Of a DNA stretch of 51,854 nt, positions 31,074-39,397 are shown in pieces. The notes under the pieces were generated by a model that was given only the letters and a program-made list of their open reading frames with translations, made no database searches and was not told where the DNA came from. This DNA comes from an uncultured Oscillospiraceae bacterium (lineage in GTDB: Bacteria > Bacillota > Clostridia > Oscillospirales > Oscillospiraceae). The first letter of the stretch is position 1. Every line of letters starts with the position of its first letter. Location: positions 1 to 51,854 of the forward strand of contig CATONV010000010.1 in NCBI GenBank assembly GCA_951801655.1. The letters run 5' to 3'. Position numbers and translations under genes: made by a program.

Positions 31074-32576
31074 CAGCCGGTAAAAGGCCTGGATTTCCTT
31101 TTTCTGTTCCAGCGCCTTATCCAGGTTGGCCAGATACTCCTGGGGATATTTGGGGTTGGTCAGCCGAAGAAGTGTTCCGTTTCCAATCAGCTTGGTAACG
31201 CCTCCCGCGCCCAGGGAGACCACGGTGTGCAGCTCCTCCATCATAACGATGTTGTACAGGCTTTCCGTCCCCGGTTTTGTCCAGCCCACGTTTTCCAGGG
31301 CTCCGGACATATATTTCTGTCGGTATAAATAGTAGGGAATATAACCGTTTGCAGTCAAACGCTCCCGGGAGAGGTTGAGCATCATGGAGGTCTCCTCTCC
31401 GTTCGGCAGCCGGGTCTCCCCCTGCATCAGGGCCGACCCTTTTTTTAGGGCCAGGGTGTGGACGGTAATATTTTCCGGGGCCATGGCCAGCACCTGGTCC
31501 AGAGAGTCGCGAAAGCCCTCGAAGGAATCCTGAGGCAGACCGGCAATCAGGTCCATGTTGACGCTGGAAAACCCAACGTCCCGCGCCAGCTGATAAGCTG
31601 CCGGAACGTCGCCGATGGTGTGCGCGCGGCCAATGGCCTGCAGCACATGGGGCTGAAACGTCTGGGGATTGATGGAGATGCGGCCGATCTGATGGGCCTT
31701 AAGCACTTCCAGCTTTTCCCGGGTGATGGTGTCCGGGCGGCCAGCCTCTACGGTGTACTCAGCGCAGTTCTCCAGGGGAAGACACGCCTCGCACCTGGAC
31801 AGCAGCCGGTCCAACTGGTCCGCGGACAGCGTGGTGGGGGTGCCGCCCCCCATGTAGAAGGAGAGAACGGACAGCCCGGCCTCCCGCAGCACCCGGCCTG
31901 TCTCCTCCACCTCCCGGAGAAGCCCCTCCACATAGGGCTCCACCAGCTTCAGTGTCCTCCCCACGTCGGCGGAGACGAAGGAACAGTAGGCGCACCGGGT
32001 TGGGCAGAAGGGGATGCCGATGTAGAGGGAAACCTCCCGCGGACGCAGCGACCGCTGGACTTCCACGCTGGCGATAGCGCAGTCCACCGCCAATTTGGCC
32101 CGGTCCGGGGTGACAAAATACGCCTTTTCCAGCTCCGCCTGCGCCTGCTTCGGCGTTTTCCCGGCCAGTAGACTGCGGGTGGGCAGCTTTACCGGCCGCA
32201 CTCCGGTCAGGGCCCCCCAGGGGGGCTTCACGCCCAGCAGGGCGGTGCCCGCCTTGTAGAAGGCCAGCTTCAGCGCATGCTGAACGGTGTGATAAACCGC
32301 CTCCGGGGGCCGGTCCAGCTCCTCGCTGGGAAAGCGGCGCACCCCGTCGAAACGCTCCTGATTGCGGAACACCAGGGCGCTGACGCTGGTCTGTTTTTCC
32401 CCCCGGCGGAGGGTGAAGACAACCGCGTTTCCCTCCCCGCTCAGGACTTTGGGCGGGGGCCCCTCCGGGTATTCGGGCCTTTCCCCGGGGAACAGGGTAA
32501 GCATCATCTGTTCGGCGGCGTAGTGATACCGTTCCGGCGACCAGGGGAAGTTGGAGGTCTCAAAGTACAGCTTCAT
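31071..32576 (-). CDS. hemZ: Coproporphyrinogen dehydrogenase HemZ
   Basis: Radical SAM enzyme of the HemN-like family, annotated as oxygen-independent coproporphyrinogen III oxidase HemZ in Firmicutes. An N-terminal domain of about 165 residues includes the GALTGVRPVKLPTRSLLAG signature specific to HemZ. The radical SAM motif CPTRCAYCSF follows near 190, then SFYMGGGTPTTLS, the EYTVEAGRPDTIT block and SINPQTFQP. 501 aa is usual. Its ATG overlaps the upstream XRE stop by ATGA, so the two are translationally coupled. Its stop codon lies in a dispersed repeat. Other heme genes are not nearby. Confidence 0.94.
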   Translation of the reverse strand: MKLYFETSNFPWSPERYHYAAEQMMLTLFPGERPEYPEGPPPKVLSGEGNAVVFTLRRGEKQTSVSALVFRNQERFDGVRRFPSEELDRPPEAVYHTVQHALKLAFYKAGTALLGVKPPWGALTGVRPVKLPTRSLLAGKTPKQAQAELEKAYFVTPDRAKLAVDCAIASVEVQRSLRPREVSLYIGIPFCPTRCAYCSFVSADVGRTLKLVEPYVEGLLREVEETGRVLREAGLSVLSFYMGGGTPTTLSADQLDRLLSRCEACLPLENCAEYTVEAGRPDTITREKLEVLKAHQIGRISINPQTFQPHVLQAIGRAHTIGDVPAAYQLARDVGFSSVNMDLIAGLPQDSFEGFRDSLDQVLAMAPENITVHTLALKKGSALMQGETRLPNGEETSMMLNLSRERLTANGYIPYYLYRQKYMSGALENVGWTKPGTESLYNIVMMEELHTVVSLGAGGVTKLIGNGTLLRLTNPKYPQEYLANLDKALEQKKEIQAFYRL

Positions 32577-32794
32577 GGCTGTCTCTCCCTTGTCTCGCTG
32601 CGGCCTACCAGATAGTCCAGGCTGACATCAAAGAAGTCCGCCAGGGCCAGCAGATGATCGTATTCGGGGTGGCGGGTACCCGCCTCGTAATATTGATATG
32701 CCCGTGGACTCTGGCTGAACTGTTCGGCCATTTCCACCTGTTTCAGGCCCTTCTCTTTTCTCAGGAGTTTCAGCCGTTCTCCTAAATTTGCCAT
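32573..32794 (-). CDS. XRE-family helix-turn-helix regulator (73 aa)
   Basis: Single-domain Cro/CI-type regulator. The HTH spans residues 4-62: LGERLKLLRKEKGLKQVEMA, QSPRAYQYYEAG (recognition helix) and LLALADFFDVSLDYLVGRS. The start is at MANLGERLK (32794) with AAGGGGG upstream, not the farther in-frame codon at 32854. The ribosome binding site overlaps the -35 box of the divergent promoter, as in the pair at 187-764. It overlaps hemZ by 4 bp, an unusual coupling for a repressor of an accessory gene; it may therefore also set hemZ expression. Confidence 0.92.
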   Translation of the reverse strand: MANLGERLKLLRKEKGLKQVEMAEQFSQSPRAYQYYEAGTRHPEYDHLLALADFFDVSLDYLVGRSETRERQP

Positions 32795-32804
32795 AAAATC
32801 CCCC

Positions 32805-32857
32805 TTGACACGAACACAACTTACGAGTATAATGGAGACGAACACAAATTGCAAGTG
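32805..32857 (+). promoter_or_regulatory. Consensus promoter with tandem operator-like repeats
   Basis: TTGACA (32805-32810), 17-bp spacer, TATAAT (32828-32833): perfect sigma-A consensus. Two direct repeats, ACGAACACAACTTACGAGT (32809-32827) and ACGAACACAAATTGCAAGT (32839-32857), cover the spacer and the start region. Likely sites for the divergent XRE protein. Confidence 0.85.
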
Positions 32858-32868
32858 GAGGCAGCCCT

Positions 32869-33135
32869 ATGAACCAAAGTATATTACAAACCTTATTCCT
32901 GGACAACCCGGAAATCCCGGGAGAGATTGCCAGCTTTTGCAGCAGTATTCCAGAATATGTCCAGGCGGAGAGGGAATATAACAAAGTCGCAGCGGAGCTG
33001 ATGGACCTCATCGGCTATGAGAGGTACAGCAAATTTGAATCCGCCCTGACCAGCCACCTGTCCTGTGAGGTCCGGGCCTACTATCTCTTCGGCCTGGGTT
33101 TGCGCCGTGAAATTCTGGAGGGGATCGCGGGGTAA
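32869..33135 (+). CDS. Small helical protein, possibly DUF6809-like (88 aa)
   Basis: Function unknown. MNQSILQTLFLDNPEIPGEI opens the protein; EYVQAEREYNKVAAELMDLIG is an amphipathic helix and YYLFGLGLRREILEGIAG ends it. The layout (N-terminal SILxxLF, mid helix, C-terminal GLGLRREIL helix) parallels the 85-aa protein at 507-764, although identity is low. GGAGG (32857-32861) precedes the ATG. It is divergent from an XRE gene under a perfect promoter with tandem operators. The stop TAA lies in the GTAACCCC end of a short repeat. Confidence 0.75.
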   Translation: MNQSILQTLFLDNPEIPGEIASFCSSIPEYVQAEREYNKVAAELMDLIGYERYSKFESALTSHLSCEVRAYYLFGLGLRREILEGIAG

Positions 33136-33186
33136 CCCCTGTCCCGCCCGCAGGCCGCCAAGACAGCCCCTTTCAAGGGGGATTTA
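33131..33186. repeat. Short element spanning both convergent stop codons
   Basis: GGTAACCCC...GTCCCGCCCGCAGG...CCCCTTT CAA GGGGG ATTTAC. The small protein's TAA (33133-33135) is in one end and the MBL gene's TAA (33184-33186, minus) in the other. Resembles 7333-7386. Confidence 0.5.
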
Positions 33187-33795
33187 CTTCCGTTCCATGC
33201 CCTCCCGCAGATAACGGTTGACCTTCCTCTCGGTGTCCAGGTCGGAGGTATCCATGTGGCCGGGGAGAACGTGGAAGTTGCCCTCTAGCCTGCCCAGGCG
33301 GCCCAGGGAGGCCAGGATTTCCTCCCAGCTGCCCCCACGCAGGTCGGTGCGGCCGCAGTCGCCGGCAAAAAGGGTGTCGCCGGTGAACAGCGCGTCCCCG
33401 ACCATCAGGGTAACAGACCCGGGGGAGTGGCCGGGGGTGTGGAGTACCGTTACTGTGAGAGACCCCAGGGGGAGGGTGTCCCCCTCGTCGTAGTGGTGCA
33501 GATCCTCCACCTGACCGGCCAGGGGGAAGAGGTGGTTGCCCGCCCCGTTGGCGTCGGCCTGATGGATGTAGATTTTGGTCTCAGGCAGGGCCTTGTGCAG
33601 CTCGGGCACGGCGGTGGTGTGGTCGTAGTGGCCGTGGGTGAGGAGGATGTACTCAACGGTGCCCTCCGTCTCCTCCAGGACCTCCAGAATGCGCCCCGCC
33701 TCATCGCCGGGGTCGATGACGGCAATCTTGCCGCCGTCCTCCAGAATATAGCAGTTGGTGCCGATGGGCCCCACCTGCATCATTTTTACCTTCAT
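33184..33795 (-). CDS. MBL-fold hydrolase, glyoxalase II-like
   Basis: Zinc hydrolase with the full binuclear set: THGHYDHTTAV (HxHxDH, near residue 55), HTPGHSPGS (His near 117), FTGDTLFAGDCGRTD (bridging Asp) and VLPGHMDTSD (last His). Starts MKVKMMQVGPIGTNCYIL, a typical opening of the family. 203 aa, the short form found after dtd in many Clostridia; it may act on thioesters such as lactoylglutathione analogues, but the true substrate is unknown. Probably last gene of the recJ-relA-dtd unit. Confidence 0.9.
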   Translation of the reverse strand: MKVKMMQVGPIGTNCYILEDGGKIAVIDPGDEAGRILEVLEETEGTVEYILLTHGHYDHTTAVPELHKALPETKIYIHQADANGAGNHLFPLAGQVEDLHHYDEGDTLPLGSLTVTVLHTPGHSPGSVTLMVGDALFTGDTLFAGDCGRTDLRGGSWEEILASLGRLGRLEGNFHVLPGHMDTSDLDTERKVNRYLREGMERK

Positions 33796-33807
33796 CGCGC
33801 TTCCTCC

Positions 33808-34209
33808 TTAGCTTTCGTCGAAGAAGTTTTCGTATCCGGACAAATCCAGCGGTTTTCGCCGGAACGCCTGCTCAAAGATATCAATGACAGTATTCAGGTC
33901 CTTCCAGTGGTAGCACCGCTCCATCAGCGCCGGGCCCGTTTCCCCTCTCCAGCCCACGCCGACAATGTAATCGTCCTTGTTCGGGCCCTGCAAGGCGATG
34001 GCGCTTTGGATGTACCAGTATTTCTTGTCGTCTTTGGGGTCCTTCTGCTCCAGAATGAGAAAGCTGTCGTTATCCGGGTAAAGCTCCGCTAAATTATGCT
34101 CAATATCTTCCCAGGTAAACTCCCGCAGGATGTTCCCGCCCTCGCTGAGGATCCAGGGCCAGTCCGGGTGGGGTTGGCTGGGGTCGTGCTTCGTTTTGAA
34201 AAACAGCAT
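33808..34209 (-). CDS. Hypothetical protein (133 aa)
   Basis: Not recognised. Soluble, acidic and rich in aromatic residues: HPDWPWILSEGGNILREF at the N-terminus, FLILEQKDPKDDKKYWYIQSA centrally, then VGVGWRGETG and a C-terminal helix with DIFEQAFRRKPLD. The strand pattern suggests a small alpha/beta fold with no metal motif. GGGAGG precedes the ATG at 34209. It lies between dtd and the MBL gene with a 12-bp gap to the latter, so it is probably in the same transcript. Confidence 0.72.
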   Translation of the reverse strand: MLFFKTKHDPSQPHPDWPWILSEGGNILREFTWEDIEHNLAELYPDNDSFLILEQKDPKDDKKYWYIQSAIALQGPNKDDYIVGVGWRGETGPALMERCYHWKDLNTVIDIFEQAFRRKPLDLSGYENFFDES

Positions 34210-34235
34210 GGGAACAACCTCCCTGGTTTATTTTG

Positions 34236-34259
34236 CAGGGCGCGGTAGTCACGCCCTAC
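34236..34259. repeat. Short GTAGGGCG element supplying the dtd stop
   Basis: On the minus strand GTAGGGCGTGACTACCGCGCCCTG is a small hairpin (arms GTAGGGCG and CGCCCTG); its TAG (34256-34258) is the dtd stop codon. Confidence 0.6.
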
Positions 34260-34699
34260 GGCTTATCCGTGTCAAACAGAATGGTCACCGGCCCGTCGTT
34301 GACGGACGCCACCTGCATGTCGGCGCCGAACTGACCGTGGGCTACGGTAAAGCCCCGCTGACGGCACTGGTCCATGAATCGCTCGTAGAGAGGAATGGCC
34401 AGATCAGGCTTGGCGGCGTGGGAGAAGCCGGGGCGGCGGGAGGACGTGTCGGCGTACAGGGTGAACTGAGACACCACCAGCAGCGCGCCCCCCACCTGCT
34501 CCAGGTTCAGGTTCATTTTCTCATTTTCGTCCTCAAATATCCGCAGATTGCAGATTTTTTCCGCCAGCTTGTCGCAGACGGCCTCGTCGTCCTGGGGGCC
34601 CACCCCCAGCAGGACCAGAAAGCCATTTTCAATGGCCCCCTCCACCTTGCCGCCGATGGTGACAGATGCGGAGTTGACCCGGGTAACGACCGCGCGCAT
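34256..34699 (-). CDS. dtd: D-aminoacyl-tRNA deacylase
   Basis: Hydrolyses D-aminoacyl-tRNA (and Gly-tRNA-Ala) for chirality proofreading. MRAVVTRVNSASVTIGG, FLVLLGV, KICNLRIFEDENEKMN, LVVSQFTLYAD (SQFTL active site) and the cross-dimer GxP-type block near the C-terminus (NDGPVTILFDT) are present. 147 aa is the family length. It follows relA on the same strand, the usual Firmicute order. The TAG stop is in a dispersed repeat. Confidence 0.97.
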   Translation of the reverse strand: MRAVVTRVNSASVTIGGKVEGAIENGFLVLLGVGPQDDEAVCDKLAEKICNLRIFEDENEKMNLNLEQVGGALLVVSQFTLYADTSSRRPGFSHAAKPDLAIPLYERFMDQCRQRGFTVAHGQFGADMQVASVNDGPVTILFDTDKP

Positions 34700-34728
34700 G
34701 GAATCACGTCCTTTGCTTTTTATTTGGT

Positions 34729-34808
34729 GTAGGGCGCGACGACCTCGGCGCGCCGCTTGTAATGTTGTTTCAAGCCTGCAAGGCGGGCCGCCGAGGTCGT
34801 CGGCCTAC
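34729..34808. repeat. Palindromic GTAGGGCGCGACGACC element
   Basis: GTAGGGCGCGACGACCTCGG at one end and CCGAGGTCGTCGGCCTAC at the other, with an AT-rich centre. Same subfamily as 5287-5360. It lies between relA and dtd inside a probable operon. Confidence 0.85.
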
Positions 34809-34824
34809 AGGCGTTCCCGTCAAA

Positions 34825-37062
34825 TCATTTCCCCGACGCTCTCGCCACGTGGTACACGCCCTGGATATTGTTCAGCTTGTGGATAACGGCATCCAGCTCG
34901 CCCTTGTCCTTCACCTCCACCACGATGTTGATGATGGCGTGGCCGTCGGGCATGGAGCGGGCGGACAGGGCGGACACCTTCACCTTGGCGGTGGACAGGG
35001 CCATGGCTACGTCCAGGGTGAGATTGTCCCGGTCCTTGGCGGACAGCTCCAGAGAGGTCTTGTAATTGGGCAGTTTGCTGTCCACCCAGGACACTCTGAC
35101 CCACCGGTCGGCCTCGTCGGGCTTGCGCTTGTCGGGCTGAGAGTTGGGGCAGTCGGTCCTGTGGACGGACACCCCGTAGCCCCGGGTAATAAAGCCGATC
35201 ACCGGGTCGCCGGGGACGGGGGTGCAGCACTTGGCGAACTTCACCAGGCAGTTGCCCAGCCCCTCCACGATAATGCCCGAGTCGGAGTGCCGGGGTTTGA
35301 CGGGCCCGTGGATCTCAGAGGCGGCGGCGTTGCCGGGCATGATGACACTCTCCTCCAGGGTACGGGCGGCGGCGGCAGCCTTTTCCGCCTGGAGCCGACC
35401 AAGCCGCTGCATCTCGTCCCGGATGCGGGCCACCGACTTGGCGGCGGTAGTGCCGCCGTAGCCGATGGAGGCATACAGCTCATCCAGGGTGCCGCAGCGC
35501 AGCTTGTGGAGGAGGTGGGGCAGCACCTCCTCGCTGGTGATGGCGGACATGGGCAGCTTATAGTGCTTCAGCTCCGCCTCAAAGGCGGCCCGGCCGGTGG
35601 CGATGTTCTCCTCCCGCCTCTCCTTCTTGAACCACTGACGGATCTTGTTCCTGGCCTCGTTGGACTTGCACAGCTTCAGCCAGTCCCGGCTGGGGCCCTT
35701 GGCGTTTTTGGAGGTGAGTACCTCCACAATGTCGCCGTTGGACAGGGTGTAGTCATAGGGCACCATCCGTCCGTTGACCCGGGCGCCCACCATAGTGTTG
35801 CCCACAGCGGAGTGGATGTTGTAGGCGAAGTCGATGGGGGTGGCTCCGCTGGGCAGGCTTTTCACATCTCCGTTAGGAGTAAAGACGAAGACCTCGTCGG
35901 CGAACAGGTCTACCTTCAGGGTGCTGACAAACTCCTCGGCGTCGGTGTCCTGCTGGCCCTCCAGCAGCTTGCGCACCCACTCAAACTCGTGCTCGGTGCC
36001 CAGCTGTTTGTTGGCCATGCCCTGCTTGTACTTCCAGTGGGCGGCCACGCCGTACTCGGCGGTCTGGTGCATCTCCCAGGTGCGGATCTGCACCTCAAAG
36101 GGGATGCCCTCCCGGCCGATGACGGTGGTGTGGAGGGACTGGTACATGTTGGGCTTTGGGGTGCCGATGTAGTCCTTGAATCGGCCCAGCACCGGCTTGA
36201 ACATGTCGTGAATGCAGCCCAGCACGTTGTAACACTCCGGGATATCGCTGACAATCACCCGGAAGGCGTACAGGTCGAAAATTTCGTCCAGGGTCTTGTT
36301 CTGGGCAAACATCTTGCGGTAAATGGAGTAAATATGCTTCACCCGGCCGTAGATGGTGCAGTGAATGCCCTCCTGGGCCAGCCGCTGTTCGATGCGCTGC
36401 TGGATGCCGGCCAAAAACTCCTCGTGGGCAGAGGAACGCTCCGTAAGCTCCTCTTCAATCTCCTTGTAGCCCACCGGGTCCAGATAGCGCAGGGCCAGGT
36501 CCTCCAGCTCCCACTTGATCTTCTGCATACCTAAGCGGTGGGCGATGGGGGCGTAAATCTCCATGGTCTCCAGGGATTTCTCCCGCTGTTTCCTGGGGGA
36601 CTGGTACTCCATGGTGCGCATGTTGTGCAGTCGGTCGCACACTTTGATGAGGATCACCCGGATATCCCGGCTCATAGCCATGAGCATTTTGCGCAGATTT
36701 TCCATCTGCTCCTCTTCCTTGGTGACAAACTGCATCTTGGTCAGCTTGGTGACCCCCTCCACCAGCTCAGCCACAGCGGGGTTGAATTTTTTGGCGATCT
36801 CCTCATGGGTGGAGGCGGTGTCCTCAATGCAGTCGTGAAGCAAGGCGGCTACCACGGAGTCCATGTCCAGCTCCAGGTCGGCCACAATCTCGGCCACGGC
36901 AATGGGGTGGATGATATAGGGTTCGCCGCTTTTGCGCAGCTGTCCGTGGTGAGCGGTGTCCGCGTAGGTAAAGGCGTCGAACAGCTTCTGGGTATCCAGG
37001 CCGGGCATATAGGCGAGAACCTTTTTTTCCAGCGTGTGATAGCGTTCCAAAATAGGGTCCAT
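34825..37062 (-). CDS. relA: Bifunctional (p)ppGpp synthetase/hydrolase RelA/SpoT
   Basis: Makes and degrades the alarmone (p)ppGpp. Domains in order: HD hydrolase (GQLRKSGEPYIIHP, LLHDCIEDT, CDRLHNMRT; about residues 40-190), synthetase (DLYAFRVIV, GRFKDYIGTPKPNMYQSLHT in part, EVQIRTWEMHQTAEYG, AAHWKYK; about 230-370), TGS (VFTPNGDVKSLPSGATPIDFAY; near 400), zinc/helical region with CCTPVPGD and a C-terminal ACT domain. 745 aa is standard for the long Rel form. The hydrolase HD residues look intact, so both activities are likely. It lies between recJ and dtd; apt, often between recJ and relA, is absent. Confidence 0.97.
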   Translation of the reverse strand: MDPILERYHTLEKKVLAYMPGLDTQKLFDAFTYADTAHHGQLRKSGEPYIIHPIAVAEIVADLELDMDSVVAALLHDCIEDTASTHEEIAKKFNPAVAELVEGVTKLTKMQFVTKEEEQMENLRKMLMAMSRDIRVILIKVCDRLHNMRTMEYQSPRKQREKSLETMEIYAPIAHRLGMQKIKWELEDLALRYLDPVGYKEIEEELTERSSAHEEFLAGIQQRIEQRLAQEGIHCTIYGRVKHIYSIYRKMFAQNKTLDEIFDLYAFRVIVSDIPECYNVLGCIHDMFKPVLGRFKDYIGTPKPNMYQSLHTTVIGREGIPFEVQIRTWEMHQTAEYGVAAHWKYKQGMANKQLGTEHEFEWVRKLLEGQQDTDAEEFVSTLKVDLFADEVFVFTPNGDVKSLPSGATPIDFAYNIHSAVGNTMVGARVNGRMVPYDYTLSNGDIVEVLTSKNAKGPSRDWLKLCKSNEARNKIRQWFKKERREENIATGRAAFEAELKHYKLPMSAITSEEVLPHLLHKLRCGTLDELYASIGYGGTTAAKSVARIRDEMQRLGRLQAEKAAAAARTLEESVIMPGNAAASEIHGPVKPRHSDSGIIVEGLGNCLVKFAKCCTPVPGDPVIGFITRGYGVSVHRTDCPNSQPDKRKPDEADRWVRVSWVDSKLPNYKTSLELSAKDRDNLTLDVAMALSTAKVKVSALSARSMPDGHAIINIVVEVKDKGELDAVIHKLNNIQGVYHVARASGK

Positions 37063-37090
37063 GTTGTCACCTCGGTTTCGGGTTTATTCC

Positions 37091-37160
37091 GTAGGGGCGG
37101 ATATGATCCGCCTGAAAAATGGGGCTGGGCTGTATGCGGGCGGATGATATCCACCCCTGC
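37091..37160. repeat. GTAGGGGCGG palindromic element between recJ and relA
   Basis: GTAGGGGCGGATATGATCCG and its near complement ending GATATCCACCCCTGC. It starts 28 bp upstream of relA and ends 3 bp from the recJ stop. Same subfamily as 18694 and 27932. Confidence 0.8.
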
Positions 37161-37163
37161 AAG

Positions 37164-39227
37164 TCAGCCCTCCAAAATCGCCCGCAGCTTCCGGATGATC
37201 TCCGACGCCTCCAAATCCACCTTCTGCTCCACGCGGCACAGGGTGATCTGGATGCGGTCGGTGCGGCGGTTGAGATTGATGAGGCCCCTCTCTTCCAGCA
37301 CCTCCAGGCAGAGCATGGTGCGTGCGGGCACTTCCCGCTGCCTTGTGGCCCGGGCCACCGAGCGGGCGATGCGGGCGGGCGTATCCTCCACCACGGTGCA
37401 GCCGGTAGACTGCCGTTCCAGCCAGCGATACAGGCCCACAAAGTCTCCTCTGCTGGGGAGGAGGAACCGGGCCTCCTCACAGGTGAGATCCTCTCCCCGG
37501 CTGTATTTGTCATAGATGGCCTGTTCCAGCTGGGCCCTGGAGGGGGCCAGCCGCAGGTCCACCACCTGGAGCTGAACGGTGCGCGTCCCCCGAAAGTCGT
37601 TGATCTGGGGGTAGAACACCACGTCCACCCGACAGCCGGGGTACAGGCCCAGGTCGGCCCCCTGACTGGAGAAGTAAATGGCGTCCAGGGCGACGCCTCT
37701 GCTTTCCAGCCGCAGCTTCAGGTGCCGGCCCCTGCCCACCTGGGACATGGTGTGTACCTGGGCCCCCTGCAGGAGAAAGACCGGCCGGGGATTGCCCGTG
37801 CCGCAGGGCTCCAGCAAGTCCAAAGATTCCACCGCCTCCACCGTCAGGTGCTGTGGGGCGACAGACAGGTCGATATCCAGCACGGAGGGCAGCTCCTGGC
37901 CGTGGCAGCTGTCCGCCACCGCCCGCCGCAGGGTTTGGGCCAGGGCGGGGATGTTCTCCTCCCGCACGGTAAAGCCGGCGGCCAGGGTGTGTCCGCCGAA
38001 GTTCTCCAGCAGCTCCCCGCAGGAGGACAGCAGCTCAAAGAGGTTGATATCCCCCCAGGAGCGGCAGGAGCCCTTGCCCATCCCGCCGTCCAAACAGACC
38101 ATAAAACAGGGGCAGGCGTATTTTTCCGCCAGCCGGGAAGCCACAATGCCCACCACGCCCTGGTGCCACTGGTCTCCGGCCAGTACGATGGCCCCCTGCT
38201 GGGGCTCGGCGTCCAGCTGACGTACGCACTGCTGAAAAATTTCACCTTCGATGCCCTGCCGCTCCCGGTTGAGCTCGCACAGCTCCATGGCCAGCTCCTC
38301 CGCCCGGGCCGGGCTTTGGGTGAGAAACAGCTCTACCGCCACCTCGGCCATTCCCATTCGTCCGGCGGCGTTGATTCTGGGGGCCAGGGTGTAGCCCACA
38401 GAGACGGAGCCCACCGGTTTATCCTCCAGCCCGGCGCACCGGATCAGGGCGGCGAAGCCAAGCCGCCGGGGCGGGTCCAGCCGCTTCAGCCCCTGGCTGA
38501 CAATGGCCCGGTTAGCCCCCGTCATGGGCATCACATCGGCCACCGTGCCCACGGCGGCCAGATCGCAAAACTCGTAAAAGACCGCCGGGCGTTCCGGCCC
38601 TTCGGCCACGGCCAGGGCCAGCATCAGTGCCACACCCACCCCGGCCAGTCCTTTAAAGGGGTAGAGGCAGTCGGGCCGGTGGGGGTCCACCACCGCGGCG
38701 GCGGCCGGCAGGGTTTCTTTGCAGGCGTGGTGGTCGGTGATGACCACGTCAATGCCCAAACTGCCCGCCAGGGCGGTCTCCTCCACGGCGGTTATGCCGC
38801 AGTCTACCGTGATGATAAGGGCGACGCCCTTCTCGGCCAGGGCGTGGACCGCCTCCTGATTCAGACCGTAGCCCTCTCCCAGGCGGCTGGGGATGTAGGG
38901 GATCACATTTCCGCCCCGGGCGGTGAGAAACTGGGTGAGAAGACAGGTGGAGGTAATGCCGTCCACATCGTAGTCGCCGTAGACGGCGATCAGCTCTCCC
39001 CGTTCCAGGGCCAGCCGCACCCGGCGGACGGCCAGGTCCATGTCCCGCAGAAGCGTGGGGTCAGGAATCGGCTCCTGGTCGGGGGCGAGAAGCCGGCGGG
39101 CGTTTTCCGGGCTGACCACACCCCGGGCGGCCAACAGCCCGGCCAGCAGCGCAGGCAGGCCGACCCTCTCCAGGGCCCACTGACCCTCGGGGCAAGGGGC
39201 GGCCACCTGCCAGTGCTTATATTTCAA
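37164..39227 (-). CDS. recJ: Single-stranded-DNA-specific exonuclease RecJ
   Basis: 5'-3' ssDNA exonuclease for recombination and mismatch repair. DHH-family motifs: YGDYDVDGITST (motif I), ITVDCGITA, VVITDHHACKETLP (DHH motif) and VVDPHRPDC. The DHHA1 part has GHTLAAGFTV (GGH-like with Gly-His). 687 aa is longer than 570-aa RecJs, with extra C-terminal sequence after residue 560. The start codon is TTG (39225-39227) with GGGGGAGGTGA eight bases upstream. First gene of recJ-relA-dtd. Confidence 0.95.
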   Translation of the reverse strand: MKYKHWQVAAPCPEGQWALERVGLPALLAGLLAARGVVSPENARRLLAPDQEPIPDPTLLRDMDLAVRRVRLALERGELIAVYGDYDVDGITSTCLLTQFLTARGGNVIPYIPSRLGEGYGLNQEAVHALAEKGVALIITVDCGITAVEETALAGSLGIDVVITDHHACKETLPAAAAVVDPHRPDCLYPFKGLAGVGVALMLALAVAEGPERPAVFYEFCDLAAVGTVADVMPMTGANRAIVSQGLKRLDPPRRLGFAALIRCAGLEDKPVGSVSVGYTLAPRINAAGRMGMAEVAVELFLTQSPARAEELAMELCELNRERQGIEGEIFQQCVRQLDAEPQQGAIVLAGDQWHQGVVGIVASRLAEKYACPCFMVCLDGGMGKGSCRSWGDINLFELLSSCGELLENFGGHTLAAGFTVREENIPALAQTLRRAVADSCHGQELPSVLDIDLSVAPQHLTVEAVESLDLLEPCGTGNPRPVFLLQGAQVHTMSQVGRGRHLKLRLESRGVALDAIYFSSQGADLGLYPGCRVDVVFYPQINDFRGTRTVQLQVVDLRLAPSRAQLEQAIYDKYSRGEDLTCEEARFLLPSRGDFVGLYRWLERQSTGCTVVEDTPARIARSVARATRQREVPARTMLCLEVLEERGLINLNRRTDRIQITLCRVEQKVDLEASEIIRKLRAILEG

Positions 39228-39289
39228 TGGTGGTCACCTCCCCCGGTACTCTGCCGCAGCAGAATACACGATCACATGTTAACTTGCCC

Positions 39290-39319
39290 ATTATAGCATA
39301 GGAACAGGGCCTCTTTCAA
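39290..39319 (-). promoter_or_regulatory. recJ promoter
   Basis: On the minus strand TTGAAA (39314-39319), 18-bp spacer ending TGC (extended -10), TATAAT (39290-39295). Confidence 0.75.
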
Positions 39320-39365
39320 GATAAAATCCTTTCAATGTCAATAAAATCCATTTTTATGAAGAGAA

Positions 39366-39397
39366 CCCCGACCGGTTGACCCGGCCGGGGCGTTTTT
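39366..39397 (+). terminator. Terminator-like hairpin
   Basis: CCCCGACCGG TTGA CCCGGCCGGGG then CGTTTTT. The T-tract is on the plus strand although both adjoining genes (recJ, lepB) are on the minus strand, so its use is unclear; it may still form on the lepB transcript. Confidence 0.5.
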
